DNA of 25,590 bases from CALAEC01 sp050692915 (lineage in GTDB: Bacteria; Actinomycetota; UBA4738; CALAEC01), in assembly GCA_050692915.1 (NCBI GenBank), contig JBOGVU010000034.1, forward strand, positions 1-25,590, in the 5' to 3' direction. Of this stretch, positions 1 to 6,777 are shown piece by piece. How positions within the stretch are numbered: position 1 is the stretch's first letter; the number at the start of each line of letters is the position of its first letter. Under the pieces are notes generated by a model. It ran no database searches, was not told the origin of the DNA, and worked only from the letters and a program-made list of their open reading frames with translations. The position numbers and the translations under genes were made by a program.

Positions 1-283
1 AGAAAGGCTGGAGCACGCCCCCGAGATCCTCGGGGTCCATGCTGGCCGCGAGCTCAGTGGACGCCGTGAGATCCGCGAACAAGACGGTGACGAGCTTCCG
101 CTCCTCGAGCTCCTCGATCTCCGCGGGCGCAGGCGGCTCCAAAGCCCATCCGCAGCTTCCGCAGAACCCGAACGACGCCGGGTTCGGCGCCCCGCACGAT
201 GGGCACTGCCGTTCCAAGGAGGCACCACAGGTGCCGCAGAAGCGGAACCCCGGCGGGTTGGCGCGCCCGCACGATGGGCACAT
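1..283 (-). CDS. Zinc-ribbon class III adenylate/guanylate cyclase, N-terminal part (cut by window edge)
   Basis: The minus-strand frame from ATG at 283 stays open to the left edge (94 residues visible). It begins MCPSCGRANPPGFRFCGTCG and has a second, near-identical CPSCG...CGSCG ribbon, so there are two treble-clef-like zinc ribbons in the first ~50 residues. A short linker follows, then EERKLVTVLFADLTASTELA, the typical start of a class III nucleotide cyclase catalytic domain (first metal-binding Asp in FADLT). Proteins of this design usually continue into an AAA/TPR regulator region, which would lie outside the window. The protein would make cAMP or cGMP in the cytoplasm. An upstream in-frame GTG at 319 or 322, with a GAGG-like sequence before it, is an alternative start. 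It lies downstream of etfA on the same strand. Confidence 0.85.
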   Translation of the reverse strand, partial: MCPSCGRANPPGFRFCGTCGASLERQCPSCGAPNPASFGFCGSCGWALEPPAPAEIEELEERKLVTVLFADLTASTELAASMDPEDLGGVLQPF

Positions 284-368
284 ACGTTGGTCCGCGCTTC
301 GGGGCGCGTTCGGCTTCACCACGTCGGCCTCAGGTTTGACTTTTCGGGAGTCTACGCGTCCGACGCGG

Positions 369-1325
369 TCAGCCCAGGGAGCGGATCTGCTCGCTGACCT
401 TCGGGATCACCTTGAGAGCGTCCCCCACCACGCCGAGGTCGGCCACCCGGAAGATCGGGGCGTCGGGATCCTTGTTCACCGCCACGATCCGCTTCGACTC
501 CCGCATCCCCACCAGGTGCTGGGTGGCCCCGCTGATCCCGATGGCGATGTACAGGTCGGGCTTTACGGTCACCCCCGTCTGGCCGACCTGCATGTTGTAG
601 GGGACCCACCCGGCGTCCACCACGGCTCTGGTGGCGCCCACCGCGGCGTTGCCGATGGCCCCGGCCAGCTCCTGGAGGAGCTCGAAGTTCTTGGGGTCCT
701 GTAGGCCCCGCCCGCCGGCGATCACCACCGGGGCCTCCTCCAGCTTCGGCCCGGTGGCCTCTTCTTCGTGCCGCTCCACGATCCGGGCGGTCCGGGCCTC
801 CTCGGGGACGTCGGCGGGGACCGCGACGACCTCGGCAGTGCCGCCGGACGGCTCGGCCGGGAACGACTTCGGACGGACCAGCACCAGCCGCGGCTCCGGG
901 CCGGCCAGCGCCACGTCCACGAGCTTCGACCCGCCGAAGATGCTCGTCCGGGCCCGGTCGATCGCCGGGACGTCCGTGGCGTTGCCCATAAGCGTGGAGG
1001 CCGTCCGGGCCTGGAGCCGCCCGGCCACATCCCGCGAGTCGTAGCTCGAGGCGAACAGGATCAGGCTCGGCCCGTGCTCCTGGACCAGCCCGTGGAGGGC
1101 CTCCACCCGCGGCTGGGCCAGGTGGTCGTCGAACACCGAGTCGTCGCCGGCGAACACGCGGGCCGCGCCGTGCTCCCCGAGAGCTCCGGCCGCCTCGGTG
1201 GCCCCGGCGCCGAGCGCCACGGCCGAGACCTCTTCGCCGAGCTCGCGGGCCTTCGTCAGCAGCTCCAGGGCCGGGGTGGCCGGCCGGCCGTCGTGGAGCT
1301 CCGCGTACACCCACACGCCGGCCAC
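369..1325 (-). CDS. etfA: Electron transfer flavoprotein, alpha subunit
   Basis: This 318-residue protein matches the ETF alpha/FixB family in length and order. It has an N-terminal adenine-nucleotide-hydrolase-like domain (VWVYAELHDGRPATPALEL) and a C-terminal FAD-binding domain from about residue 200. That domain shows the family signature around LYIAIGISGATQHLVGMRES followed by IVAVNKDPDAPIF. ETF takes electrons from acyl-CoA and related dehydrogenases and passes them to ETF-quinone oxidoreductase in the membrane. The GTG start at 1325 directly abuts the etfB stop (TGA 1328-1326), so the two subunits are translationally linked. Acyl-CoA genes elsewhere in the window (enoyl-CoA hydratase, acyl-CoA mutase) fit a role in beta-oxidation or branched-chain breakdown. 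Confidence 0.96.
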   Translation of the reverse strand: MAGVWVYAELHDGRPATPALELLTKARELGEEVSAVALGAGATEAAGALGEHGAARVFAGDDSVFDDHLAQPRVEALHGLVQEHGPSLILFASSYDSRDVAGRLQARTASTLMGNATDVPAIDRARTSIFGGSKLVDVALAGPEPRLVLVRPKSFPAEPSGGTAEVVAVPADVPEEARTARIVERHEEEATGPKLEEAPVVIAGGRGLQDPKNFELLQELAGAIGNAAVGATRAVVDAGWVPYNMQVGQTGVTVKPDLYIAIGISGATQHLVGMRESKRIVAVNKDPDAPIFRVADLGVVGDALKVIPKVSEQIRSLG

Positions 1326-2093
1326 TCAGATCACCTTCGCTTCCTTGAGGAAGGCCACCACGCGGTCGGCGGCCGTGCCGTCGTCCTCGATCACCTCGCC
1401 GGCCTGCCGCTCCGGCGCGTCCCCCACGGCGGTCACCGACTGCGTGGCCCGGACGTCCTCCGCCGACAGCCCCAAGTCGGCCAGAGCCAGCCGCTCCACC
1501 GGCTTCTGCTTCGCGGCCATGATGCCCTTGAGGGTCGGGTACCTGGGCGTGGTGGCCCCCGCCGTGACCGTGACCAGCGCCGGGAGGGAGGACTCCACGA
1601 CCTGGTAGCCGCCCTCGGTCTGGCGCTCGATCCGGATCGTCCCCTCGCCGAGCTCGAGCTTCCGGGCGAACGTCAGGGCCGGCACCCCGAGGAACTCGGC
1701 CAGGGCCTGCGGGAGCGTCCCCGTGTACCCGTCGGTCGACTCCACCGCGGCCAGCACCAGGTCGAACTCCTGGAGCTGGATCGCGGCGGAGAGCACCGTG
1801 GCGGTGGCCAGCGTGTCGGACCCGCGGAGCGCGTCGTCGGTGACGACCACTCCCTTGTGCGCGCCGATCGACAGGGCCTTGCGGACTGCCTCCATGGCCG
1901 GCTCCGGCCCCATCGACACCACCGTGACCTCGCCGCCGGCCTGCTCGGTGATCTCCAGGGCCGCCTCGATGGCCGGCTCGTCGCCGGGATCCAGACCTCC
2001 CTCGACCCCCTCGCGCACCAGGAGGAAGTCCTCGCCGAGCTGCGGCGTGCCGGTCGGGTTGGGGATGTACTTGGCGAGCACGACGACGTTCAC
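1326..2093 (-). CDS. etfB: Electron transfer flavoprotein, beta subunit
   Basis: This 255-residue protein is a normal-length ETF beta/FixA subunit. It opens with MNVVVLAKYIPNPTGTPQLG and carries the DPGDEPAIEAALEI and VVSMGPEPAMEAVRKALSIG segments typical of the family, which binds AMP and pairs with the alpha subunit. Translation starts at GTG 2093, preceded by a good Shine-Dalgarno sequence (AGAGGTG, about 5-11 bases upstream). It is the first gene of an etfB-etfA unit that may run on into the cyclase gene. The roughly 85 bp separating it from the divergent gene at 2180 must hold the promoter, though I see no clear -10/-35 pair. Confidence 0.96.
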   Translation of the reverse strand: MNVVVLAKYIPNPTGTPQLGEDFLLVREGVEGGLDPGDEPAIEAALEITEQAGGEVTVVSMGPEPAMEAVRKALSIGAHKGVVVTDDALRGSDTLATATVLSAAIQLQEFDLVLAAVESTDGYTGTLPQALAEFLGVPALTFARKLELGEGTIRIERQTEGGYQVVESSLPALVTVTAGATTPRYPTLKGIMAAKQKPVERLALADLGLSAEDVRATQSVTAVGDAPERQAGEVIEDDGTAADRVVAFLKEAKVI

Positions 2094-2179
2094 ACATCAC
2101 CTCTTCGGGTCGGATGGCCGCTCCTTTTTACCCGATTCCGAGCCCGCCGGGCCCGCCCCCGAGGGAGCACAATGGTCGG

Positions 2180-2599
2180 GTGCGATTGTTCCGAGGGCTC
2201 GTGCTGCTGGCGATGGGCGCCGCGGCCGCGTTCGGCGTGGAGCGCCTGGTGCTCCGGCCCACGGCCTCGAGCGGCACGCCGCCCCCGGTGGCCGAGAGCC
2301 AGCCGGGGCCCGGCGATCCCCCGCTGGTGTGGCTGGACGGCACACTGGAGTCGATCACCGACGCCGATCTCGCCCTCCGGGATGGGCAAGGACCGCGGAT
2401 CCCGATCGAGCGGTTCGCCGCCGGCGCCACCTCGTTCCTCCGCCGGGACGGGGGCGGCTGGCGGGAGCTGTCCGAGGAGGAGATCGAGGCGCTGGAGGCC
2501 GGGACCCAGGCCTGCATCGAGACCCTGCTCGACGGCGGCACGTTCCTGGCCCTCCGGGTGTTCCTGGCCGCCGACTGCGGGCCGGCCTCGGAGGCCTGA
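2180..2599 (+). CDS. Small single-pass membrane or exported protein of unknown function
   Basis: I do not recognise the family. From GTG 2180 the product is 139 residues. One hydrophobic stretch near the N-terminus (LVLLAMGAAAAFGVERLVL) looks like a membrane anchor, followed by a Pro-rich linker and a roughly 80-residue acidic domain with VWLDGTLESITDADLALRDG and SEEEIEALEAG. I chose GTG 2180 because a GAGGGAG ribosome site lies at 2161-2167 and the hydrophobic segment then sits directly at the N-terminus. The same frame is open back to 2114, but that extension is Pro-rich and unlikely. It is divergent from etfBA and its stop is one base before the next gene's GTG, so the two small genes are probably co-transcribed. 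Confidence 0.6.
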   Translation: MRLFRGLVLLAMGAAAAFGVERLVLRPTASSGTPPPVAESQPGPGDPPLVWLDGTLESITDADLALRDGQGPRIPIERFAAGATSFLRRDGGGWRELSEEEIEALEAGTQACIETLLDGGTFLALRVFLAADCGPASEA

Positions 2600-2600
2600 C

Positions 2601-2834
2601 GTGACCAGGGGGATCCGGACGGTCTACCTGGGACGGTTCACCCACGAGCACGCCAACCGCATCGCCGGCGAGCTCGAGGAGGCGGGCATCGTGTGGTGGG
2701 CCAAGAACCCCGGGACGCTGTCCTACGTCCTGCTCAACGAGTGGGGGCCGCGGCTGTTCGTTGACCGGGACCGCCTGGACGAGGCTCGCGCCATCGCCTC
2801 CCGGATCGCCCCGGACGGGCTAGCGAAGGGCTGA
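2601..2834 (+). CDS. DUF2007-like small protein (putative signal-transducing family)
   Basis: The 77-residue product starts at GTG 2601, one base after the TGA of the preceding gene, so coupled translation is likely. The sequence TVYLGRFTHEHANRIAGELE, then EEAGIVWWAKNPG, a hydrophobic strand (SYVLLNEWGPRLFVDRD) and a C-terminal helix (DEARAIASRI) follow the pattern of DUF2007-type proteins, small ferredoxin-fold-like domains of unknown role. The family assignment rests on this pattern only. It ends four bases before the stop of the convergent gene at 2839. It is easily missed because the same frame is open far upstream as an antisense shadow of etfBA. Confidence 0.65.
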   Translation: MTRGIRTVYLGRFTHEHANRIAGELEEAGIVWWAKNPGTLSYVLLNEWGPRLFVDRDRLDEARAIASRIAPDGLAKG

Positions 2835-2838
2835 CCGC

Positions 2839-3039
2839 TCAGGCGGCCTTGCGCTTCCGGGCTCCCCGCACCACCGGGTAGCTGACCGGCTTGTGGGCCC
2901 AGCAGTGCTGGGCCTTGTTGTAGACGGACAGGCGCGTGTCGCAGCCCTCCTGGGCGCACACCCGGCCCTGGCTGTAGGTCCGGTTCGGCCGGGGCAGCTC
3001 GCGGGTGCGAGCCCCCCGGATCGCCTGCATCTCGCTCAT
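2839..3039 (-). CDS. Small Cys/His protein, possibly zinc-binding
   Basis: This 66-residue protein is read from ATG 3039 (MSEMQAIRGARTRELPRPNR), with AGGGG and GAGAGGA ribosome-site-like sequences just upstream. Its core, VCAQEGCDTRLSVYNKAQHC followed by WAHKP, gives a C-x4-C-x12-C-x2-H arrangement that could hold one zinc ion. The C-terminus is basic (RGARKRKAA). Small actinobacterial proteins with a CxxxGCxTxLSxYN...CxxH pattern are familiar to me as conserved hypotheticals, but I cannot give a function. Nucleic-acid binding is possible because of the basic tail. The frame is open to 3117, but no ribosome site supports a longer start. Confidence 0.65.
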   Translation of the reverse strand: MSEMQAIRGARTRELPRPNRTYSQGRVCAQEGCDTRLSVYNKAQHCWAHKPVSYPVVRGARKRKAA

Positions 3040-3153
3040 GACCCCTGTCCTCTCCCTGCCGGCTGACCCGGCAGCGGACACCGATCTGAACGCCCGGGAC
3101 GAGCCCGGCATTCCCACATGAGACGCGCCTGGGGGCGAGGAGGTTCCCGGGGA

Positions 3154-3921
3154 TCAGCGGCCGGTGAAGCCAGGCTTCCGCTTCTCCACGAAGGCGGCCA
3201 TGCCTTCCTTCTGGTCGGCCGTGGTGAAGAGGTCCGAGAAGGCCTCCCGCTCGATGGCCACCCCGGTCCGGAGGTCCACACGGGAGCCCCAGGTGATGGC
3301 GGCCTTGGCGGCCCGCAGAGCGGCCCGGGGGCCTGCGGCGAAGCCCCGGGCCACCTCGAGGGCCTCGGCGTACGGGTCCTCGGCGATCCGGTCGACCAGG
3401 CCGATCCGGAGGGCCTCCTCGGCGTCCACCTGGCGCCCGGAGAAGATCAGGTCCTTGGCCCGTGACGGCCCCACCAGCCGGGGGAGGCGCTGGGTCCCCC
3501 CGGCGCCCGGAATGATCCCCAGGAGGATCTCGGGCTGGCCGAGCTTGGCGGAGGCGGCCGCGAACCGGACGTCCGCGCACATCGCCAGCTCGCATCCACC
3601 CCCCAGCGCGAACCCGGTGACCGCGGCGATCACGACCTTCGGGATGTCCTCGACCGCGTTGAACACCTCCTGGAGGTTCTGGATCATCGGGCGGACCTCG
3701 GCCGGCCCCATCGAGGCCATCATCTTCACGTCGGCCCCGGCGGCGAACACCTTCTCCCCGCCGTACAGCACCACCGCGCCGACGTCGTCTCGCCGGCCGG
3801 CCTCCAGAGCGGCGGCGTGGAGGTCGCCGGTGAGAGCCTCGTCGATGGCGTTCATGGGAGGGCGGTCGAGCCGGATCGTGCCCACGCCGTCCTCGACCTC
3901 CAGGCGCACGAGCTCACCCAC
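3154..3921 (-). CDS. Enoyl-CoA hydratase/isomerase family protein (crotonase fold)
   Basis: From GTG 3921 the product is 255 residues, the normal crotonase length, with a strong GAGGAGG ribosome site five bases upstream. The oxyanion-hole segments are present (FAAGADVKMM near residues 59-68 and ALGGGCELAM near 105-114). So are both glutamates used for water addition: Glu111 in GGGCEL and Glu131 in GQPEILLGIIPGAGGTQRL. This supports hydration of trans-2-enoyl-CoA to 3-hydroxyacyl-CoA rather than an isomerase-only or dehalogenase role. It follows the cyclic-nucleotide-binding gene by about 50 bp on the same strand and may share its transcript. The frame is open to 4080, but that extension is Pro-rich and overlaps the next gene, so I rejected it. 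Confidence 0.92.
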   Translation of the reverse strand: MGELVRLEVEDGVGTIRLDRPPMNAIDEALTGDLHAAALEAGRRDDVGAVVLYGGEKVFAAGADVKMMASMGPAEVRPMIQNLQEVFNAVEDIPKVVIAAVTGFALGGGCELAMCADVRFAAASAKLGQPEILLGIIPGAGGTQRLPRLVGPSRAKDLIFSGRQVDAEEALRIGLVDRIAEDPYAEALEVARGFAAGPRAALRAAKAAITWGSRVDLRTGVAIEREAFSDLFTTADQKEGMAAFVEKRKPGFTGR

Positions 3922-3974
3922 GCTGACCTCCTCGGGATCCGGGACCCGCCCATGGTAGCCCGGCGGGCGTGTCG

Positions 3975-4397
3975 TCAGTGGGTGAGGGAGCGCTCCAGGT
4001 TCCGCATCCGGCGGGACATCTCCTGGAGCATCTTCTTGGCGATCGAGGGCGCCTTGTCGAGCAGGGGGAGGAACGCCCACGACGTCAAGGCCAGGGTGCG
4101 GACCGGGGTGGTCGTCTTCACGGTCGCCGAGCGGGGACCGCCGTCGATCAGGGACATCTCGCCGAAGTAGTCGCCGGCCCGGAGCGTGGCCCGCTTCCTG
4201 CCGCCGACGAGCACGTGAGCCTCGCCCTCGAGGATCAGGTGGAAGCCGACGCCCGTCGCTCCCTCCTCGACGATGGCGTGACTCTCGTCGAACTCGATCT
4301 CCTTGGCCACCTTCATGATCTGCTCGAGCTCCCGCCGGGACAGACCCTCGAACAGCGAGACCTGCTTCAGCAGCGCCAGCGTGTCCTTCTTGGCCAT
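3975..4397 (-). CDS. Stand-alone cyclic-nucleotide-binding domain protein
   Basis: The whole 140-residue protein is one cNMP-binding domain: an N-terminal helix (ALLKQVSLFEGLSRRELEQI), a beta roll, and a phosphate-binding cassette at residues 78-93 (FGEMSLIDGGPRSATV) with Glu80 and Arg89 in the positions that hold the ribose and cyclic phosphate. No DNA-binding helix-turn-helix follows, so it is not a full Crp-type regulator. It may be a cAMP/cGMP sensor acting through a partner. The start ATG 4397 has a strong ribosome site (GGGAGGTGAGGGG). A TATGAT -10 lies at 4423-4418. The nucleotide cyclase at the left edge could be the source of its ligand, by inference. Confidence 0.88.
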   Translation of the reverse strand: MAKKDTLALLKQVSLFEGLSRRELEQIMKVAKEIEFDESHAIVEEGATGVGFHLILEGEAHVLVGGRKRATLRAGDYFGEMSLIDGGPRSATVKTTTPVRTLALTSWAFLPLLDKAPSIAKKMLQEMSRRMRNLERSLTH

Positions 4398-4417
4398 CCC
4401 CTCACCTCCCCGCGGGA

Positions 4418-4450
4418 ATCATAAGCCGGTCAGGTCCCGGCCGTGACCGG
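4418..4450 (-). promoter_or_regulatory. Promoter of the CNB-domain gene with a 25-bp dyad
   Basis: On the minus strand a TATGAT -10 hexamer (4423-4418) lies about 20 bases before ATG 4397. Just upstream, at 4426-4450, is a perfect inverted repeat CCGGTCA-N11-TGACCGG covering the -35 region. A repressor or activator site is plausible. The half-sites do not match the Crp consensus TGTGA/TCACA. Confidence 0.5.
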
Positions 4451-4489
4451 CCCCGCCACGCCAGCGGCCGGGCGACCGGGGCCGCCGCA

Positions 4490-4507
4490 ACTGCGATGCA
4501 GTAGCCT
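4490..4507 (+). promoter_or_regulatory. Leaderless-type -10 (TAGCCT) with dyad before the Fur-family gene
   Basis: TAGCCT at 4502-4507 fits the actinobacterial TAnnnT -10 and ends six bases before ATG 4514. No Shine-Dalgarno sequence is visible, so transcription probably starts at the A of the start codon. The inverted repeat ACTGC-GAT-GCAGT (4490-4502) overlaps the -10 and could be an operator, perhaps for autoregulation. Confidence 0.5.
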
Positions 4508-4513
4508 GACCCC

Positions 4514-5014
4514 ATGGACCGGGTCCGGCCGGTGGTGGCCATGCTCCGGGAGCGCGGCTACCGGATCACACCCCAACGCGAGGCCATCCTCTCGGAGGTC
4601 CTGGGGACCGACGGCCACATCACCCCGCAGGACGTGGCCCGCCGGGTCCAGCGCCGGCTCCCCGCCGTGAACGCGTCCACGGTGTACCGGACCCTTGCCC
4701 TTCTCGAGGACGTCGGCGTGGTCCAGCACGCCCACCTCGAGCGCGGGGCCGAGTACCACCGCGCCGAGGACCCCCGCCACGTCCACCTCACCTGCTCCCG
4801 GTGCGGCGCCGAGGACGACCTCTCGGCCGGCGAGGTGACCTCGCTGGAACGGGTCATCGGCCGGCACCGGGGCTTCACGCCGGACCTGACCCACTTCGCC
4901 ATCTCCGGGCTGTGCGCTCGATGCCGGCGGGAGGTCCAGGGCGCTACCCGCCGAAGAACGCGGGCAGGACGGACTCCCGCCCGAGCACGAACAGCGCGCC
5001 GAGCACCAGGCTGA
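4514..5014 (+). CDS. Fur-family metal-responsive repressor, probably the nickel regulator Nur
   Basis: The 166-residue product is a Fur-family protein. A winged-helix DNA-binding half (RITPQREAILSEVL, then NASTVYRTLALLEDVGVV at 53-70) is followed by a metal-binding half with HVHLTCSRCG at 89-98 and a second CARC at 134-137. The two CxxC pairs would hold structural zinc, and His72, His74 and His89/His91 are candidate regulatory ligands. Nur is preferred over Fur or Zur because the convergent neighbour is a nickel/cobalt transporter with a Nur-box-like operator. Sequence alone cannot prove the metal. The last ~23 residues (Arg-rich) are encoded antisense to the end of the transporter gene and lie beyond the usual family end. 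Translation appears leaderless. Confidence 0.88.
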   Translation: MDRVRPVVAMLRERGYRITPQREAILSEVLGTDGHITPQDVARRVQRRLPAVNASTVYRTLALLEDVGVVQHAHLERGAEYHRAEDPRHVHLTCSRCGAEDDLSAGEVTSLERVIGRHRGFTPDLTHFAISGLCARCRREVQGATRRRTRAGRTPARARTARRAPG

Positions 5015-5831
5015 ACACAGCCACGGTCACCCCCACGGCCGCGTACACGGCGAAGTTCCTCGACGCGCTGAGGAACCCGTAGGCCGAGCCCAGGGTGATC
5101 AGAGAGTTCGAGACCAGGAGCCCCACGATGAACGCCGCCAGCACGACGATCCCCACCGCCGGTCCCCCGGCCCCGGCCGCGGCCAGGAAGATCAGGACCT
5201 GGGAGGGGGTCTCCGCCCCGACCCCGTGGATCATGCCTACGCCGATCGAGGTACCCGTCCCGTAGGTCATGAAGGCGTCGTGGCGCTCGTCCGCTTCGTG
5301 ATGGTGGTGGCCGGGCCGGCCGTGATGTCCGTGGTGCCACAGGGCCGGATCGAACTGTCCGGAGCTTTCCCCCGCCGGCTGGTCGGACACCGCCACCGCT
5401 GCTCGCCCTCCGATCCGCTCCCGTGCCCACCTCGCGCCGCCACGGACCCCTGAGAACACCAGCATCCACCGGCTGCGGAGACGGAATTCCCGGCCGTGTC
5501 GGATCAGGGAGTAGATGACGTAGACGCCGAGGACGATCAGCGTGACACCGACCACCCGTCCCATGATCTCGTCGACCCCGGCCGGCAGGAGGTCGCCGGC
5601 CACGATCGCCAAGACGCCGAGCACCAGGACCACGGCCGCGTGGCCCAGGGCGTACAGCGTTCCGAACCACAGCGCCGTGCCCCGGTCGTCCTGGGAGGAG
5701 GTGATGTCGGCGATCGCCGCGATGTGGTCCCAGTCGATCCCGTGCCGGAGGCCGAACAGGAGCCCGCTCAGGACGAGACCGAAGCCGAACCCGTCCCCGG
5801 AGGATGCCGTGCCCTGGGCCAGGATGTCCAC
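4944..5831 (-). CDS. Nickel/cobalt transporter (NiCoT/NicO-type permease)
   Basis: This 295-residue membrane protein carries the NiCoT signature H-x4-D-H at residues 30-36 (RHGIDWDHIAAIAD) and a second conserved segment MIHGVGAETPSQ near 200-211. Between them is a cytosolic or periplasmic His-rich loop (residues 166-184, WHHGHHGRPGHHHH), likely a metal-capture element. About six to seven hydrophobic segments are visible. It should import Ni2+ or Co2+; export, as in RcnA, is the alternative. The start is GTG 5831 with ribosome site AAGGTGA. A palindromic site just upstream resembles a Nur box. Its 3' end overlaps the convergent Fur-family gene by 71 bp. Confidence 0.88.
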   Translation of the reverse strand: MDILAQGTASSGDGFGFGLVLSGLLFGLRHGIDWDHIAAIADITSSQDDRGTALWFGTLYALGHAAVVLVLGVLAIVAGDLLPAGVDEIMGRVVGVTLIVLGVYVIYSLIRHGREFRLRSRWMLVFSGVRGGARWARERIGGRAAVAVSDQPAGESSGQFDPALWHHGHHGRPGHHHHEADERHDAFMTYGTGTSIGVGMIHGVGAETPSQVLIFLAAAGAGGPAVGIVVLAAFIVGLLVSNSLITLGSAYGFLSASRNFAVYAAVGVTVAVFSLVLGALFVLGRESVLPAFFGG

Positions 5832-5851
5832 CGGATCACCTTACGTCCTTA

Positions 5852-5867
5852 TTGCAGTTTCTTGCAA
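5852..5867 (-). promoter_or_regulatory. Nur-box-like operator upstream of the nickel/cobalt transporter
   Basis: TTGCAGTTTCTTGCAA at 5852-5867 is a perfect dyad (TTGCA-N6-TGCAA), also readable as TTGCA-N5-TTGCAA. It lies 20 bp upstream of the transporter's GTG start in the only AT-rich patch nearby. As I recall, the Streptomyces Nur box has TTGCA half-sites with this spacing; I cannot check that here. Binding would block the transporter promoter when nickel is plentiful. Confidence 0.6.
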
Positions 5868-5935
5868 CAAAGAAAGACGTGCAGGAGAGCCGCTCCTTCT
5901 CGCCGTGCTTCCGAGGAGCCGGGTCCTGCCGGGGG

Positions 5936-5941
5936 TATGCT
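5936..5941 (+). promoter_or_regulatory. TATGCT -10 placing a leaderless start at 5948/5951
   Basis: TATGCT fits TAnnnT and ends six bases before GTG 5948 and nine before ATG 5951. There is no Shine-Dalgarno sequence. The spacing equals that seen before the Fur-family gene. Confidence 0.45.
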
Positions 5942-5950
5942 CGCCACGTG

Positions 5951-6769
5951 ATGACGACCTGCCCGTCGTGCGGGTCGCCGGTCGAGGCGGACGACCGGTT
6001 CTGCGGCGCCTGCGGCACCACCCTCGGGGCCGAGCCGGTCGAGGTCGTCCCGGCCCCCCGGTTCTGCTCCCGGTGCGGCGGACCCCTCGAGGACCAGGAC
6101 CGGTTCTGCGGTCGGTGCGGCGCCCCGGTCCGGGCGGCGAGCCCGGCCGCGGAAGCCGAGCCGGACGAGGACTTCTTCGCCGACTGGAACGTCGTGTTCG
6201 CCGAGGAGCCTTCACCGGTTCCCCGGGACGCGATCACGGAGGCGGTCCCCCGCCAGCCGGTGGTCGAGGCCAGCGACACGGCCGTCCTCCCGACAGCGCC
6301 CCCGGAGGACCGCGGGCCGGAGACCACACCGGAGCGGCCGCCCCGGCCCCGCCGGCACCCGCCGCCGCGGGGATTCCCATGGGGGGCGAGCCTGGCCCTG
6401 GCCGGCGCGGTGGCTGTGGTCGTGTCGGCGATCCTCCCGTGGACGGAGGGAGGCGCCCTCCCACGAGAGATCCCGGTCCGCTCGCTGATCGAGCTGCGGG
6501 GCGGTGGCGGCGTGAACCTCGGGTTCGTCCTCCTGATGGCCGGCACGATCGGGGCGCTGGTGGCCCTCCTCACCATGCTCCTGCCGTGGCTCGGGTTCCT
6601 CCGGCGGCTGGCGGGCATCCTCACGCTGGCCCTGCCGGTCCTGTTCGTCCTCCGGGCCCTTGATCCGGGCACGGGCCTCGGGGCTCTTGCCGGGGTCCTC
6701 GGGGTGGGGGTATACGCGGCCGGCGGCGGCGCCATCGCTCAGGTCGTGGCGGGCAAGTGGCGGACCTGA
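5951..6769 (+). CDS. Double zinc-ribbon membrane protein of unknown function
   Basis: The 272-residue product has two zinc ribbons, each with two CxxC pairs: Cys4/7 with 18/21 and Cys39/42 with 53/56 (TCPSCG, FCGACG, FCSRCG, FCGRCG). A roughly 80-residue acidic, Pro-rich linker follows, and then four hydrophobic segments from about residue 145 to the C-terminus. The layout, cytosolic ribbons on a membrane bundle, is common among uncharacterised actinobacterial proteins; the ribbons may mediate protein contacts. GTG 5948 directly before the ATG is an equally good start given the -10 position. The ribbons resemble those of the cyclase at the left edge but the rest does not. It is divergent from the nickel transporter. 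Confidence 0.8.
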   Translation: MTTCPSCGSPVEADDRFCGACGTTLGAEPVEVVPAPRFCSRCGGPLEDQDRFCGRCGAPVRAASPAAEAEPDEDFFADWNVVFAEEPSPVPRDAITEAVPRQPVVEASDTAVLPTAPPEDRGPETTPERPPRPRRHPPPRGFPWGASLALAGAVAVVVSAILPWTEGGALPREIPVRSLIELRGGGGVNLGFVLLMAGTIGALVALLTMLLPWLGFLRRLAGILTLALPVLFVLRALDPGTGLGALAGVLGVGVYAAGGGAIAQVVAGKWRT

Positions 6770-6777
6770 CCGCTCGA

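Noticed and set aside
355..367. CGCGTC-C-GACGCG as a terminator after etfA
   Set aside because: Usable stem is only about four pairs with no T tract; too weak to support.
352..2100. 582-residue minus-strand open frame across the etf genes
   Set aside because: Arg/Gly/Ala-rich, out of frame with the clear etfB and etfA products; a GC-driven shadow.
768..2600. Long plus-strand open frame antisense to etfBA
   Set aside because: Low-complexity shadow; only its last 78 codons (from 2601) look like a gene.
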